From Nostoc sphaeroides (GTDB lineage: Bacteria > Cyanobacteriota > Cyanobacteriia > Cyanobacteriales > Nostocaceae): a stretch of 64,000 bases of DNA. The stretch spans positions 1,173,501-1,237,500 of the forward strand of contig NZ_CP031941.1 of NCBI RefSeq assembly GCF_003443655.1. The letters are read 5' to 3'. Made by a program: the position numbers and the translations under genes. Positions 17,763-27,584 of this stretch are shown here, piece after piece (the first letter of the stretch is position 1; each line of letters begins with the position of its first letter). Under the pieces are notes generated by a model. The model did not search any database. It was not told the DNA's origin and saw only the letters and a program-made list of their open reading frames with translations.

Positions 17763-19163
17763 ATGACTTTCGTATCTGATATTGTTCTGCTAAAAGACTT
17801 AACATCGTCATCTAATGATGATTTGGGCAAGCTAAAATCCGTACTTCCGGCGACGGTAAATCGGTTAACTAACCCGAAATTAGCAAGAATTTTTGGTAAT
17901 GACCTAAAATTTGGTATTGCTTCCTTCAAGGATAAGCCAATACCGCCTTTTGGGGGTTTCGCTGACTATGTATATAAACCAGAAGTCGCTTTAACAAATA
18001 ATGTAACAACAATTAAAGACAAAATCTTTGATTTGGAAGCTTTTGGTGGGAATGATGGCTCCGAATCACAATTAGACGCACTCTTGTACACAGCTTTAGA
18101 TAGCGGTGGTAGTCTCGGTTATAGAGTGGGTTCATTTCGTGTTGTTATAATAGCCACCGATGCTCTTTATCACGTTGCTGGCGATCGGGCAGCAGTTAGT
18201 CCAAGTCATACTATTCCCAATAATGGAGATGGTGTAATTGATCCTAATGAAGATTATCCAGAGATTGGACAAGTAAAAACTGCACTAGAAGCAAATAACA
18301 TTATTCCAATTTTTCTAACTACGAGTGATGTTGCACTCGATTACGAGATACTAGTTACCCAGCTTGGTAGAGGTGGTGTACTGACTCTTGATTCTAAAAG
18401 TGAGAATTTTGCTGATGCCATAAAAGAGGCAGTTGCTCGAGCCAGAAATGTGATAAGTACTGATGTTATTACCACAAATGGAGACGATACCTTTAGTTGG
18501 GGGAATTTCTCAGATGGCGATAAGGTTATTTTTGCTGGAAACGGTGATGACAGTATTTCGCTTTCTGGTGTTATTGGTAATCATTACATTGATGGGGGAG
18601 CAGGTTCTGACATCCTTATTGGTGGAAATGGTGCAGACAGAATAGATGGGGGTAGTGGTGACGACAACCTTCTGGGGGGCAAGGGTAATGATATTCTTTT
18701 TGGCAGTAGTGGAAAAGATATTCTGATTGGGAATCAAGGCAACGATTACCTACAGGGAGATAGTGGGGATGACTTCTTAAAAGGAGGCGGTGGTTCAGAT
18801 AAGTTTGCATTTGCAACAGGATCAAAGTTTGATATTAACGAACTCGGAGTTGATATTATTGATGACTTCAATCCTACGCAAGACAACATCCAACTATCTA
18901 AATCTACCTTTATCGCTCTAAGTAACTCAGTTTTTCCAACTGAATTAAATTTCGCAGACTTTGCCACAGTGACGAACGATACTTTAGCAGCAAGTAGTAG
19001 TGCGGTGATTGTTTACAATAGCGCAAATGGTAGTCTCTTTTATAACCCCAATGGTTCGGCGGATGATTTTGCTGATCTAAATTCCGGGGGGGGTAAATTT
19101 GCACAATTGGGTGCTAGCTCCTTTCCTGCTCTAACTACCGCTAGTTTTGAGATAGTTTTGTGA
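17763..19163 (+). CDS. Secreted protein: integrin-beta-like VWA domain plus RTX repeats
   Basis: A 466-residue protein with no signal peptide. Residues of about 1-225 form a von Willebrand A domain that looks like the beta-integrin I-like domain: DLTSSSNDDL is the MIDAS loop and GIASFKDKPIPPFGGF resembles the integrin segment with SFVDK. Residues of about 245-345 hold RTX-type nonapeptides (GGAGSDILI, GGSGDDNLL, GNQGNDYLQ) that bind calcium. The C-terminal end ASFEIVL is hydrophobic, as in type I secretion substrates. It is therefore probably exported by a type I system in one step. No secretion genes lie nearby. The start ATG at 17763 follows a GGGATAAG region and leaves almost nothing before the MIDAS. 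Confidence 0.8.
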   Translation: MTFVSDIVLLKDLTSSSNDDLGKLKSVLPATVNRLTNPKLARIFGNDLKFGIASFKDKPIPPFGGFADYVYKPEVALTNNVTTIKDKIFDLEAFGGNDGSESQLDALLYTALDSGGSLGYRVGSFRVVIIATDALYHVAGDRAAVSPSHTIPNNGDGVIDPNEDYPEIGQVKTALEANNIIPIFLTTSDVALDYEILVTQLGRGGVLTLDSKSENFADAIKEAVARARNVISTDVITTNGDDTFSWGNFSDGDKVIFAGNGDDSISLSGVIGNHYIDGGAGSDILIGGNGADRIDGGSGDDNLLGGKGNDILFGSSGKDILIGNQGNDYLQGDSGDDFLKGGGGSDKFAFATGSKFDINELGVDIIDDFNPTQDNIQLSKSTFIALSNSVFPTELNFADFATVTNDTLAASSSAVIVYNSANGSLFYNPNGSADDFADLNSGGGKFAQLGASSFPALTTASFEIVL

Positions 19164-19267
19164 TTGATTTAGCTTAATTTTCAACTTTACACAAGAGACT
19201 TCCAAGGAATAAACTACTCAGTAAAGGTGAGATGCTCCCAGGCAAACGAATCGAACTGAGATTCAAT

Positions 19268-20155
19268 CTAGCAATTTCTAAAATCAATCATTGTCTGACG
19301 ATAAGCATCTGGCAAACCTGTATCAAAACACTTGCCTTTAACAACATATCCTCTCATTCCCTCTTCCTGACACAATCTATCAAGACAAGATGTTAACTGA
19401 AATTCGCCTCGTTCTCGGAAATTTTGGTTTATGTGTTCTGCTAAAAAGTCAAAAATTTTCGGCGTTAGTAAATACAAACCAAATATACATAAAAACTCAT
19501 TTTCTACCATTCCCTGTACGCGCAAATGTTGTTGTGCATAGTCAATGGTAGGTTTTTCATAGAGTTGTGTAACTTCCAGAATCGCGTTAAACTCTTGCCA
19601 AACTCCTGTTACACACCCAGATGTATGAAGATTTTCTGCTGGCGTTGTAGTTAGGCTCACAACGCTTTGATTAACTTGTTCATAAACATCTAAAAGTTGA
19701 CTAGCACAAGATTTGTCAATATCAGATGCATAAATATGGTCGCCCAACATTAGCAAAAACGGCTCATCTTGTAACCAATCTTTAGCACAAAATACCGCAT
19801 GACCATAGCCTAATTGCTCCTCCTGCAATAATATGGTAATTTTGCTACCTAAATCTTCAAGATATCGGCTATATTCTTGATTTTGCGGTGAAAGTTTATT
19901 TAAAAGTTCTTTTTTGGGTGGGTTTTTCAAAAAATCTTCAAATATTTCTTTATCATCCGGCTGTACCACAATCCCCACTTCTGTAATTCCAGCACTAATT
20001 GCCTCTTCAATAATTGCTAAAATCACAGGTTTTGCCCTACCATCTCGATCAATAATCGGAAAAAGTTCTTTTTTCACAACTTTAGTAGCTGGAAACAACC
20101 GAGTCCCAAAACCAGCTACCGGAATCACAGCTTTTCTAACTTTATTTTTCTGCAT
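19268..20155 (-). CDS. galU: GalU-type UTP-glucose-1-phosphate uridylyltransferase
   Basis: A 295-residue nucleotidyltransferase that makes UDP-glucose for polysaccharides and glycolipids. The N-terminal loop AVIPVAGFGTRLFPATK with KKELFPIID is diagnostic of GalU-like pyrophosphorylases, and LLMLGDHIY carries the metal-binding aspartate. The length fits GalU. A repeat (20170-20200) separates it from hemW upstream on the same strand, so the two genes could be co-transcribed. The exact sugar specificity cannot be read from sequence. Confidence 0.85.
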   Translation of the reverse strand: MQKNKVRKAVIPVAGFGTRLFPATKVVKKELFPIIDRDGRAKPVILAIIEEAISAGITEVGIVVQPDDKEIFEDFLKNPPKKELLNKLSPQNQEYSRYLEDLGSKITILLQEEQLGYGHAVFCAKDWLQDEPFLLMLGDHIYASDIDKSCASQLLDVYEQVNQSVVSLTTTPAENLHTSGCVTGVWQEFNAILEVTQLYEKPTIDYAQQHLRVQGMVENEFLCIFGLYLLTPKIFDFLAEHINQNFRERGEFQLTSCLDRLCQEEGMRGYVVKGKCFDTGLPDAYRQTMIDFRNC

Positions 20156-20169
20156 AAACCTCTCTTCCT

Positions 20170-20200
20170 CTCTCTGCGTCCTCTGCGCCTCTGCGGTTCG
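20170..20200. repeat. CTCTGCG..GCGGTTC intergenic repeat
   Basis: TCTCTGCGTCCTCTGCGCCT plus CTGCGGTTCG fills most of the 45-bp gap between galU and hemW. Confidence 0.75.
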
Positions 20201-21382
20201 TTACCCCAACTTCTCAAACAACTCCGCCAACACCACATTAGAAAACAAAAACCCTTGGGGATCAATCAAACGCAACCTTCCCTCTGCAACTTCCACCCAA
20301 CCTTGATCAAAATACCCTTGCAAACACCAGCAAATTTCCTCTACCTTCTCTTCCCCAAACCCCTTTGCCAACGCCGTCAAACTCAAACCCTCCGCCAAAC
20401 GCAACCCCAACATTAACGTTTCTAACAATACTTCCTTTGGGGGAGTCACATCACAATCAATCACACCACCAGCTTGCACCCACTGATAATACTCCCTAGT
20501 TTTACGGGGACGAGTGAACCGTTTCCCGTCAACATAACTCGCCGCACCCATACCAAAGCCATAGTAAGGGCGGTTTTCCCAATAGACTCGATTATGCCGA
20601 CACTGATGACCAGGTTGAGCATAATTAGAAATTTCATAATGCTCATAACCTGCACTAGTCAAAACCTGCTGCCCCATCTGGTACATTTTGACTGTGGCTT
20701 CATCCGTAGGCAAAGGAGTATCACCAGGTTTGTAGTAACGCCCAAAGGCTGTACCTGGTTCGATGGTAAGATCGTAGATGGAGATGTGAGTGGGTGCGAT
20801 CGCTACCGCTTTAGCGAGAGAATCTTGCCATTGATCCAAAGACTGATGCGGCAACCCAGAAATTAAGTCTAAGCTAAATTCGGGAATCTCGACTTGGTGG
20901 ATTAGTTCCACAGCTGCGAAAATATCTTCAACTGAGTGCGATCGCCCCGCCCTCTGCAATAATTCTCCTTGAAAGGCTTGTACACCTAAACTTACGCGGT
21001 TCACGCCGACATGGCGATAGCCTGCTATATGGGCTAAATCAAAGGTGGCTGGGTCAATTTCCATAGAAATTTCTGCCCCAGAGGCAATACCAAAATGCTT
21101 CTCTAGCTCTGTTACTATCCGTCGTAACTGCTCTATTGATAGCAGTGAAGGAGTACCACCACCGAAGAAAATTGTCTTCAGAGGTTGACTAAATGCTGGT
21201 GTAATGGCAATTTCTTGACATAGCACCTCAACATATTGGGAGATAGTACCAGATGTTTCGCCCCGCAAGCGATCGCCCACAACAGACACCGGGAAATCAC
21301 AATAAAAACACCGCCGTCTGCAAAAAGGAATATGCACATACGCAGAACTGGCAATTTCAGAAACACTAAATTTTTGACTCAT
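20201..21382 (-). CDS. hemW: HemW-like radical SAM heme chaperone
   Basis: A 393-residue radical SAM protein formerly annotated as oxygen-independent coproporphyrinogen III oxidase; HemW proteins bind heme and pass it to target enzymes. The cluster motif CxxxCxxC is FCRRRCFYCDFP near residue 23, and FFGGGTPSLL follows. The protein lacks the extra N-terminal residues that HemN needs for decarboxylation, and its length matches HemW. The C-terminal winged-helix part contains PPKEVLLETLMLGLRLAEG. The start MSQKFSVSE is the only suitable one. Confidence 0.9.
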   Translation of the reverse strand: MSQKFSVSEIASSAYVHIPFCRRRCFYCDFPVSVVGDRLRGETSGTISQYVEVLCQEIAITPAFSQPLKTIFFGGGTPSLLSIEQLRRIVTELEKHFGIASGAEISMEIDPATFDLAHIAGYRHVGVNRVSLGVQAFQGELLQRAGRSHSVEDIFAAVELIHQVEIPEFSLDLISGLPHQSLDQWQDSLAKAVAIAPTHISIYDLTIEPGTAFGRYYKPGDTPLPTDEATVKMYQMGQQVLTSAGYEHYEISNYAQPGHQCRHNRVYWENRPYYGFGMGAASYVDGKRFTRPRKTREYYQWVQAGGVIDCDVTPPKEVLLETLMLGLRLAEGLSLTALAKGFGEEKVEEICWCLQGYFDQGWVEVAEGRLRLIDPQGFLFSNVVLAELFEKLG

Positions 21383-21552
21383 TTTGAGAAAAGATGAAGT
21401 TAAGCCAACTGCGAATTAGAGGCAATGAAAATGAGGTAAGAATTCAGTCCTTCTGGAGTCAGGAGCCAGAATAACTGTAAAATCAAGCGTGAAATAACTT
21501 CTTGATTTTATTAAAATTATCAAGTTTGGGTATCAAAGTCTTCTTAATTCTG

Positions 21553-21587
21553 ACTTCTGGATTCTGGATTCTGGATTCTAAATTCTT
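21553..21587. repeat. STRR (GATTCTG)
   Basis: About four heptamers of the type GGATTCT. Nothing else was recognised in the 412-bp gap 21383-21794 apart from AT-rich DNA that may hold the promoter of the next gene. Confidence 0.75.
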
Positions 21588-21794
21588 GCAAAATAAGTAG
21601 TTTCTTTACAAGTTTTTGTCGTTTTACAACGAAACAATGAAAAATATGAAGATAAAAGCCTTTGGTTATAATAATTGCAGATATTGTCCTACTAAACCCT
21701 TAGTGTAAGTCAATATTGATGAGTTTATCTTACCGATGAAATAAAAAATACTTAACTTTATCGGTTACCACAGTTGCAGGAAAACAAGACAACC

Positions 21795-22871
21795 ATGCTT
21801 GACGCCATTATTATTTTTTCATTTATCCTAGCAGCGTCGGGAATAGGGTTCTACAGCATTGAACTGCTACCCAATGGCACGCTAGATCAGGTAACAAATC
21901 TTGAAGCTTTACGATTAGTTGTTGCCGTCTTTGCCGCTATTATTGGTGGTGCGATCGGGCTGAGTTTCCAGACGACATATCGTCGCCTAGAATCACAAAT
22001 CAAAGAAATGCCTCTGGAAGTGATCTTAACTCGTGCGATCGGCTTAGTGATTGGGCTATTACTAGCTAACCTGATGCTAGCCCCACTATTTTTGCTACCC
22101 ATCCCGGCGGACTTTGGATTTATTAAGCCACTAGTGGCAGTTGTCGGCAGTATTATCCTCTCCGTGACTGGCATGAATTTGGCAGACACCCACGGGCGAG
22201 GTTTATTGCGGTTCATTAATCCCAACACCGTCGAATCAATGGTAGTGGAAGGAACATTAAAACCAGCCAATACGAAAGTTTTAGATACTAGCTGCATTAT
22301 TGATGGTCGCATTGAAGCGTTACTAGAAACAGGGTTTTTAGAAGGGCAAATTCTTGTACCGCAGTTTGTCTTGCAAGAACTCCAACAAGTAGCCGATGCT
22401 AGCAAAGACCAAAAGCGGGTGCGGGGAAGACGAGGACTAGAAATTCTCAACCGCATTAAAGAAGAATATCCCGATCGCATCGTGATTAATACAATTGACT
22501 ACGAAGATATTCCCACAGTAGATGCCAAGTTGGTGCGCTTTGCCCAAGAAATTAGCGGTACATTGCTAACCAACGACTACAACTTGTCTAAAGTCGCCAG
22601 TGTTCAGAAAGTACCTGTTTTAAATGTAAATGATTTAGTGAACGCTGTCCGTCCCAGTTATTTACCTGGCGACAACCTTGATTTGAAAATTCTCAAGGAA
22701 GGCAAAGAACCCAGTCAAGGTATTGGCTACCTAGATGACGGCACAATGGTAGTCGTTGAAGAAGGTAGCAATTATGTGGGTGGTGAACTGCGAGTAGTAG
22801 TCACCAGTGCTTTACAAACCACCGCAGGAAGAATGATTTTTGCCAAACCCCAAGCTTCAGCATTAGCGTGA
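21795..22871 (+). CDS. PIN/TRAM-domain membrane protein (YacL-like)
   Basis: A 358-residue protein with four hydrophobic segments in the first 135 residues (for example LVVAVFAAIIGGAIGL and AIGLVIGLLLANLMLA), then a PIN nuclease domain opened by VLDTSCIIDGRIEALLETG with the acidic residues of that fold, and a C-terminal TRAM domain (KEGKEPSQGIGYLDDGTMVVVE) that should bind RNA. It matches the YacL/PilT-N-terminal family, thought to be membrane-anchored RNases of unknown target. An upstream TTG at 21774 would add seven residues; I prefer the ATG at 21795. Confidence 0.85.
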   Translation: MLDAIIIFSFILAASGIGFYSIELLPNGTLDQVTNLEALRLVVAVFAAIIGGAIGLSFQTTYRRLESQIKEMPLEVILTRAIGLVIGLLLANLMLAPLFLLPIPADFGFIKPLVAVVGSIILSVTGMNLADTHGRGLLRFINPNTVESMVVEGTLKPANTKVLDTSCIIDGRIEALLETGFLEGQILVPQFVLQELQQVADASKDQKRVRGRRGLEILNRIKEEYPDRIVINTIDYEDIPTVDAKLVRFAQEISGTLLTNDYNLSKVASVQKVPVLNVNDLVNAVRPSYLPGDNLDLKILKEGKEPSQGIGYLDDGTMVVVEEGSNYVGGELRVVVTSALQTTAGRMIFAKPQASALA

Positions 22872-22903
22872 AACAATGGGATGTTTAATTCGAGTCCACT
22901 TAC

Positions 22904-22932
22904 TAATCGGTGCAGGTTGACTGCACCGATTA
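22904..22932. terminator. Bidirectional terminator hairpin
   Basis: TAATCGGTGCAG pairs perfectly with CTGCACCGATTA around GTTGA, between two convergent genes. Its right arm overlaps the stop codon of the Rpn-like frame. Confidence 0.7.
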
Positions 22933-23490
22933 TTTATTGTCTAATACTAAACCAGCTAAAATCGCCGTGGAAGCAGCAATATTACTTTGATTTCTTGATT
23001 CTGTCATACTATTAATTTCTCGTGCAACTTGGTTAAGCACGGCTTCTGGATCAATTGTACTACTCAAAACTGCAAAGGGTAACAGTCCAGGCGTTCTCAG
23101 AAATACTTCAGTTGGTTGTTCCCAAAGTCTGATAACTGAAAATTCATGGCGTGTCCCAGCAATTGTAAATGTATTTTGTTGCACCAACTCTGAATTTGTC
23201 TGCTTAAGATAAATTACAACTTGATGCATTGCTTTGTCTGGAAAGCGGCGATATACTCGCAACCGATAGTCAATCATCCGAAAAGGAATTTCAGGATCAG
23301 CTTGGGTTTGAAATTCCAAATGTAAGATGTTTTGCTCCGACTGTAGCAGAATTAGGGCATCAGCACGAATGGGTTCGAGAGATAATTCTTTTGGACTTAG
23401 TTCGGTTAAAGTAATAGGTTCACCTAATAACCAAGTGGCGAAATCGCTGGAGAAATTTTCAGCTAAAAATTTACAGATATTGTCAAAAAT
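22930..23490 (-). pseudogene. Rpn-family (PD-(D/E)XK) recombination-promoting nuclease, decayed ends
   Basis: The frame encodes a protein of the Rpn/transposase-like nuclease family common in cyanobacteria: FDNICKFLAENFSSDFATWL, then LHLEFQTQADPEIPFRM and MHQVVIYLKQTNSELVQQN. The coding signal runs back to 23490, but where relatives have ATG this copy has ATT, preceded by TCT-AAT-TAA, so the normal start codon seems lost; the nearest usable start is the internal TTG at 23319. The C-terminus stops soon after AASTAILAGLVLD, where relatives continue for tens of residues. I therefore treat it as a degraded gene, although translation from ATT or TTG cannot be excluded. Confidence 0.65.
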
Positions 23491-23701
23491 TTTAGAATTT
23501 TACCAAATAGCTCACTCATTTGCTATTTATCCAAAATTCTTTAATCCAAATATTTAAGTATTCAAGTACAGATATTTATGGTTGATGGTTAAGCCATCAG
23601 TAATTTTTGGTTATGTTTTGGTAGTAGCAGATTTTATCTAGTTGAAATAATCTGGATTTCCGTTACTCGGTGCATTGGTTTGGTTGGCTTTTCAGTAGTG
23701 A

Positions 23702-23838
23702 TCAGTTGATCAGCTTTAATTTGCAAAGCAATTGATCTAGTTGCCACCGAGCAAGGAAGTTGCGAGGTCGTGGCTTAATCTCCCCCAATTGCTCCCCGCA
23801 GGCATCACCAAGCAGCATTAGTTTATGAAAAGCCTCGT
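23702..23838 (-). other. Coding-like remnant of unknown origin
   Basis: On the minus strand a stretch reads INEAFHKLMLLGDACGEQLG followed by EIKPRPRNFLARWQLDQLLC and ends at a stop at 23702. It looks like the tail of a real protein, perhaps a transposase, but has no start of its own. The neighbouring DNA 23500-23700 shows nothing recognisable. Confidence 0.25.
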
Positions 23839-24090
23839 TAATCAGCAACGCTGTATTTTTACTATTCCTGTAAAACGGTCTTTGATACAATCCTAGTTTT
23901 CTTGAGGTCTGCTTCCGAAAGTTCTTCTCCAGCTTGCAGGCGAGTCGCTGAGGCTTGCAACACTGTCGCTGCACCTTTATCTCCAATTTGTAAAGCGGTT
24001 TTAGCTGCTGTTTGTAGCATCGTGGCTGCACCAGTGCGATCGCCTTGTTGCAATTTAGCCTCGGCTAACTGGGTTTGGTGATACTTGGCT
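23836..24090. repeat. Left copy of a ~250-bp direct duplication
   Basis: This segment matches 24988-25240 closely in the same orientation. The two copies bracket the VapBC-like genes and a 280-bp noncoding stretch. Confidence 0.8.
23862..24090 (-). pseudogene. 3' fragment of a VWA-domain gene
   Basis: 76 codons in minus orientation are nearly identical to the last codons of the VWA gene at 25014-26315, from AKYHQTQLAEAKLQQGD to RIVSKTVLQE with only a few substitutions. The similarity begins exactly at 24090, where the PIN toxin stop codon ends (24091-24093), and continues past the stop into the downstream repeat. It is a duplicated or left-behind gene end with no VWA domain. Confidence 0.85.
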
Positions 24091-24710
<620 letters not shown>

Positions 24711-24827
24711 TCAAACTCTTCGCTAGTTGTTAATCAATAAGTTAACGTGAATTCGACGGCTTATATAGTGTCCGCTTAATTAGCTCAATCAAAAAGACCT
24801 CTAAGAGATTTTACTACGCAAAATCTT

Positions 24828-24886
24828 CCCTCTCCGACGGGTGAGAGGGACAGCCTTGAACTTTAGTTCAAGGCTGGGAGAGGTTT
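24828..24886. repeat. Two hairpins in 24708-25013 gap
   Basis: CCCTCTCCGACGGGTGAGAGGG and AGCCTTGAACTTTAGTTCAAGGCT form adjacent hairpins, framed by CTCTCC/GGAGAGG. The rest of the gap holds the 24922-25003 inverted-repeat element (TTGTTGCTCAATTGAGG to TAATCAGCAAGGC) and no gene. Confidence 0.65.
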
Positions 24887-24987
24887 ATCGAACTCACGTT
24901 AAATTAGGAATATGCTATTACTTTGTTGCTCAATTGAGGAATAAAATATTTTTTCTCGCTTTGCGCCAAAGCGCGAAACTCTCATCC

Positions 24988-25240
24988 CGTTAATCAGCAA
25001 GGCTGAATTTTTACTATTCCTGTAAAACAGTCTTTGACACAATCCTAGTTTTCTTGAGTTCTGCTTCAGAAAGTTCTTCTCCAGCTTGCAAACGAGTGGC
25101 GGAAGTTTGCAACACTGTCGCTGCCCCTTTATCTCCGATTTGTAAAGCGGTTTTAGCAGCTGTTTGTAGCATCGTGGCTGCACCAGTGCGATCGCCTTGT
25201 TGCAATTTCGCCTCGGCTAACTGGGTCTGACGATACTTCG
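24988..25240. repeat. Right copy of the ~250-bp direct duplication
   Basis: It covers the last 76 codons of the intact VWA gene and 26 bp beyond its stop; see 23836-24090 for the other copy. Confidence 0.8.
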
Positions 25241-26315
25241 CTAATGCTAAAATAGACTGTTGCACCTGGGGATTAGATGTCGGTTGATATGCCCGCACTA
25301 CATCTGCATATACTGGCATGAGGGACGAAAGTAAGCCTTGTTCGTTAACCAACGGGTCATCATAACGGATTTGCAAATGAGCGATCGCTTGCTTACCTTC
25401 TGGCAATTGTCCTAGATAAATGTTTGCCAAAACTACCCTTTCTACATCCTGCATCAAATCTCCCAAACGCACAGCAAAGCTACCATCAGCTTCCGGTTCC
25501 ACTGGTAACTCGATTGTGTCTGGCGCAACTTGGGCAATGGGTTTCAATTCTGCTAATCGCACATTAGGCACTAAAGATAACAGCAGGTAGGCATTAGTTA
25601 ACCCAATCGACTGAATCCGTCCAAACAGTCGGCTAAATTGCTCCACAGCTTGTTCAGGGCGTTCAATATAAGCTAAAGTCCCACCACCGACATCAGCAAT
25701 TTTTTCCAGCAAATCCTGATTCCAGCTATTGCCAAATCCGAAAGTGTTGATAGTTAGGTTCAGCTTGGCAGCCTTTTGCGCGAGTTGAAGACAGCGTTTG
25801 TTGTCATCTCGCCCGATATCCCACTTCAAAATCCGCAAACCGCTTTCACCATGCCCATCCGTCAGCAGAAACGCCTGGGAAACAGCGCCTCTTGTCCCCT
25901 TCATCAATTCTGTAATTCCCAGTTCCAAACCATCAGCGATCGCAGTGCCGCCGCTAGCAGTCAGTTTGCTTTTTATTTGAGATTTGATGCTTTCGGGGTC
26001 TTCAATCGCTTGGTTGGGGATAATGACTGACGCAGAACCAGAAAAAGCCACAACTGAGATGCGATCGCCTACTTTCAACCGATTTATTAATCCTTCCACT
26101 GCCTGGATCACCGTTTTAATTGGTTGTCCATGCATGGAACCACTTTTATCCAAAATCAGGCAGAGATTAAGGGGGAGATTTTGATCGGACTCACCAGCGA
26201 TGCCTTCGGCGGGCTGCGCCAACGCCGAAATTGTAATTGCTAATTGACGTTGGCTATTTGTTTGAGCGACATCAACATTATTGTCATTTAACGCCGAGAG
26301 CAATTTAACTTTCAT
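25014..26315 (-). CDS. VWA-domain protein, downstream tandem copy
   Basis: A 433-residue cytosolic-looking protein with a von Willebrand A domain. The MIDAS motif DKSGSM is in LCLILDKSGSMHGQPIK, with GGTAIADG and LLTDGHG completing the metal site. The C-terminal 130 residues are helical and end in KLQQGDRTGAATMLQTAAK-type repeats. Function unknown; such proteins usually scaffold complexes. It follows its paralogue after 12 bp, so the two are one transcription unit. Compared with the paralogue it has seven extra residues before PLNLCLIL, encoded by a GCGATG repeat. Confidence 0.82.
   Translation of the reverse strand: MKVKLLSALNDNNVDVAQTNSQRQLAITISALAQPAEGIAGESDQNLPLNLCLILDKSGSMHGQPIKTVIQAVEGLINRLKVGDRISVVAFSGSASVIIPNQAIEDPESIKSQIKSKLTASGGTAIADGLELGITELMKGTRGAVSQAFLLTDGHGESGLRILKWDIGRDDNKRCLQLAQKAAKLNLTINTFGFGNSWNQDLLEKIADVGGGTLAYIERPEQAVEQFSRLFGRIQSIGLTNAYLLLSLVPNVRLAELKPIAQVAPDTIELPVEPEADGSFAVRLGDLMQDVERVVLANIYLGQLPEGKQAIAHLQIRYDDPLVNEQGLLSSLMPVYADVVRAYQPTSNPQVQQSILALAKYRQTQLAEAKLQQGDRTGAATMLQTAAKTALQIGDKGAATVLQTSATRLQAGEELSEAELKKTRIVSKTVLQE
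26197..26225. repeat. 29-bp GCGATG element inside VWA gene
   Basis: GCGATGCCTTCGGCGGGCTG and the following CGCCAACGC lie in the coding strand complement. The translated stretch QPAEGIAGES is absent from the neighbouring paralogue. Confidence 0.85.
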
Positions 26316-26327
26316 CTAAACCTGAGT

Positions 26328-27584
26328 TTACTGGGGAGGGGTATCTTGCAAAACTGTTTTGGAGACAATTCTGGTTTTCTTGCGATCGCTTTCAGATAAA
26401 TCTCCACCAGATTGTAGCTGGGTGGCAGAAGTTTGCAACACCGTCGCCGCCCCAGTATCTCCCATTTGCAAGGCAGTTTTCGCAGCCGTTTGTAACATTG
26501 TCGCCGCACCAGAGCGATCGCCCTGTTGTAATTTCGTTTCGGCTAGCTGGGTTTGGCGATACTTAGCTAATGCTAAAATAGAATGTTGCACCTGGGGATT
26601 TGGGTCTGCTTGGTAATTTTTGAGTACATGGGCGTAAACTGGGATATTTGGTGTAACTAAACCTACCTTATTGGCGGCTGGGTCATCGTAGCGGACTTGC
26701 ACATTAGCGATCGCTTGTTCACCTGTTGGCAATTGTCCCAAATAAATATTAGCTAAGATTACCCGTTCTGCATCTTTCATTAAATCTCCCAACCGCACAG
26801 CGAAACGTCCATCAGCTTCTTGTTGCAGTGGTAACTCAATTGTGTCTGGGGAAACTTGCGCCACAGGTTTAAGTTCTGCTAACCGGACATTGGGCATCAA
26901 GGAGAATAACAGATAAGCATTAGTCAATCCCACTGTTTGAATACGGCTGAACAGGCGATTAAACTCTTCGGCTGCCTGTTCGGGTTTTTGAATATAAGAT
27001 AAAGTACCTAAGCCAGCATCAGCAATTTTTTCTAAAACATCTTGGTTCCAATTGTCACCAAATCCCAAAGTGTTTAAAGTCAAATTATAGCTAGCAGCCA
27101 ATTGAGCGAATTTTAAACAGCGATTATTATCACCATGTTCATTTTCACCGTCGGTTAATAAAAAAGCTTGGGAAACAGTATCTTTTTTGCCCTTCGCCAA
27201 CTCCTCAATCCCCAAGCGCAATCCTTCATCAATCGCAGTTCCACCATCGGCGGCTAGGCGATTAATTTGCTGTTTAATTTTCTCTGGATCTTCGACACTT
27301 TGACTGGGTACTAAGACTTTGGCACGGTGATCAAAAACTACAACACTGAGGCGATCGCCAGGATTGAGTCTATCCACCAGACGATTCGCGGCTTTTTTGA
27401 CCGTTTCTAGCGATCGCCCACTCATCGAACCACTATGATCGAGAATTAAGCATAAATTCAGGGGTACATCGCGGTCTAGATTTTCTGCGATCGCTGAAAT
27501 CGAAATTCCCAACTGACGTTGACTATTCAGTTGATTCGCGTCCAAATTACCATCATTCAAGGCAGGCTGCAAATTAACCTTCAT
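26328..27584 (-). CDS. VWA-domain protein, upstream tandem copy
   Basis: A 418-residue paralogue of the next gene, about two thirds identical by eye. MIDAS is DHSGSM in LILDHSGSMSGRS, with GGTAIDEG and LLTDGENEHGD. The same helical tail ends KKTRIVSKTVLQDTPPQ. The gene is probably the first of a two-gene operon created by tandem duplication, with a third copy reduced to the fragment at 23862-24090. The gap to clpR (27585-27822) carries divergent promoters and no feature I can name. Confidence 0.82.
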   Translation of the reverse strand: MKVNLQPALNDGNLDANQLNSQRQLGISISAIAENLDRDVPLNLCLILDHSGSMSGRSLETVKKAANRLVDRLNPGDRLSVVVFDHRAKVLVPSQSVEDPEKIKQQINRLAADGGTAIDEGLRLGIEELAKGKKDTVSQAFLLTDGENEHGDNNRCLKFAQLAASYNLTLNTLGFGDNWNQDVLEKIADAGLGTLSYIQKPEQAAEEFNRLFSRIQTVGLTNAYLLFSLMPNVRLAELKPVAQVSPDTIELPLQQEADGRFAVRLGDLMKDAERVILANIYLGQLPTGEQAIANVQVRYDDPAANKVGLVTPNIPVYAHVLKNYQADPNPQVQHSILALAKYRQTQLAETKLQQGDRSGAATMLQTAAKTALQMGDTGAATVLQTSATQLQSGGDLSESDRKKTRIVSKTVLQDTPPQ

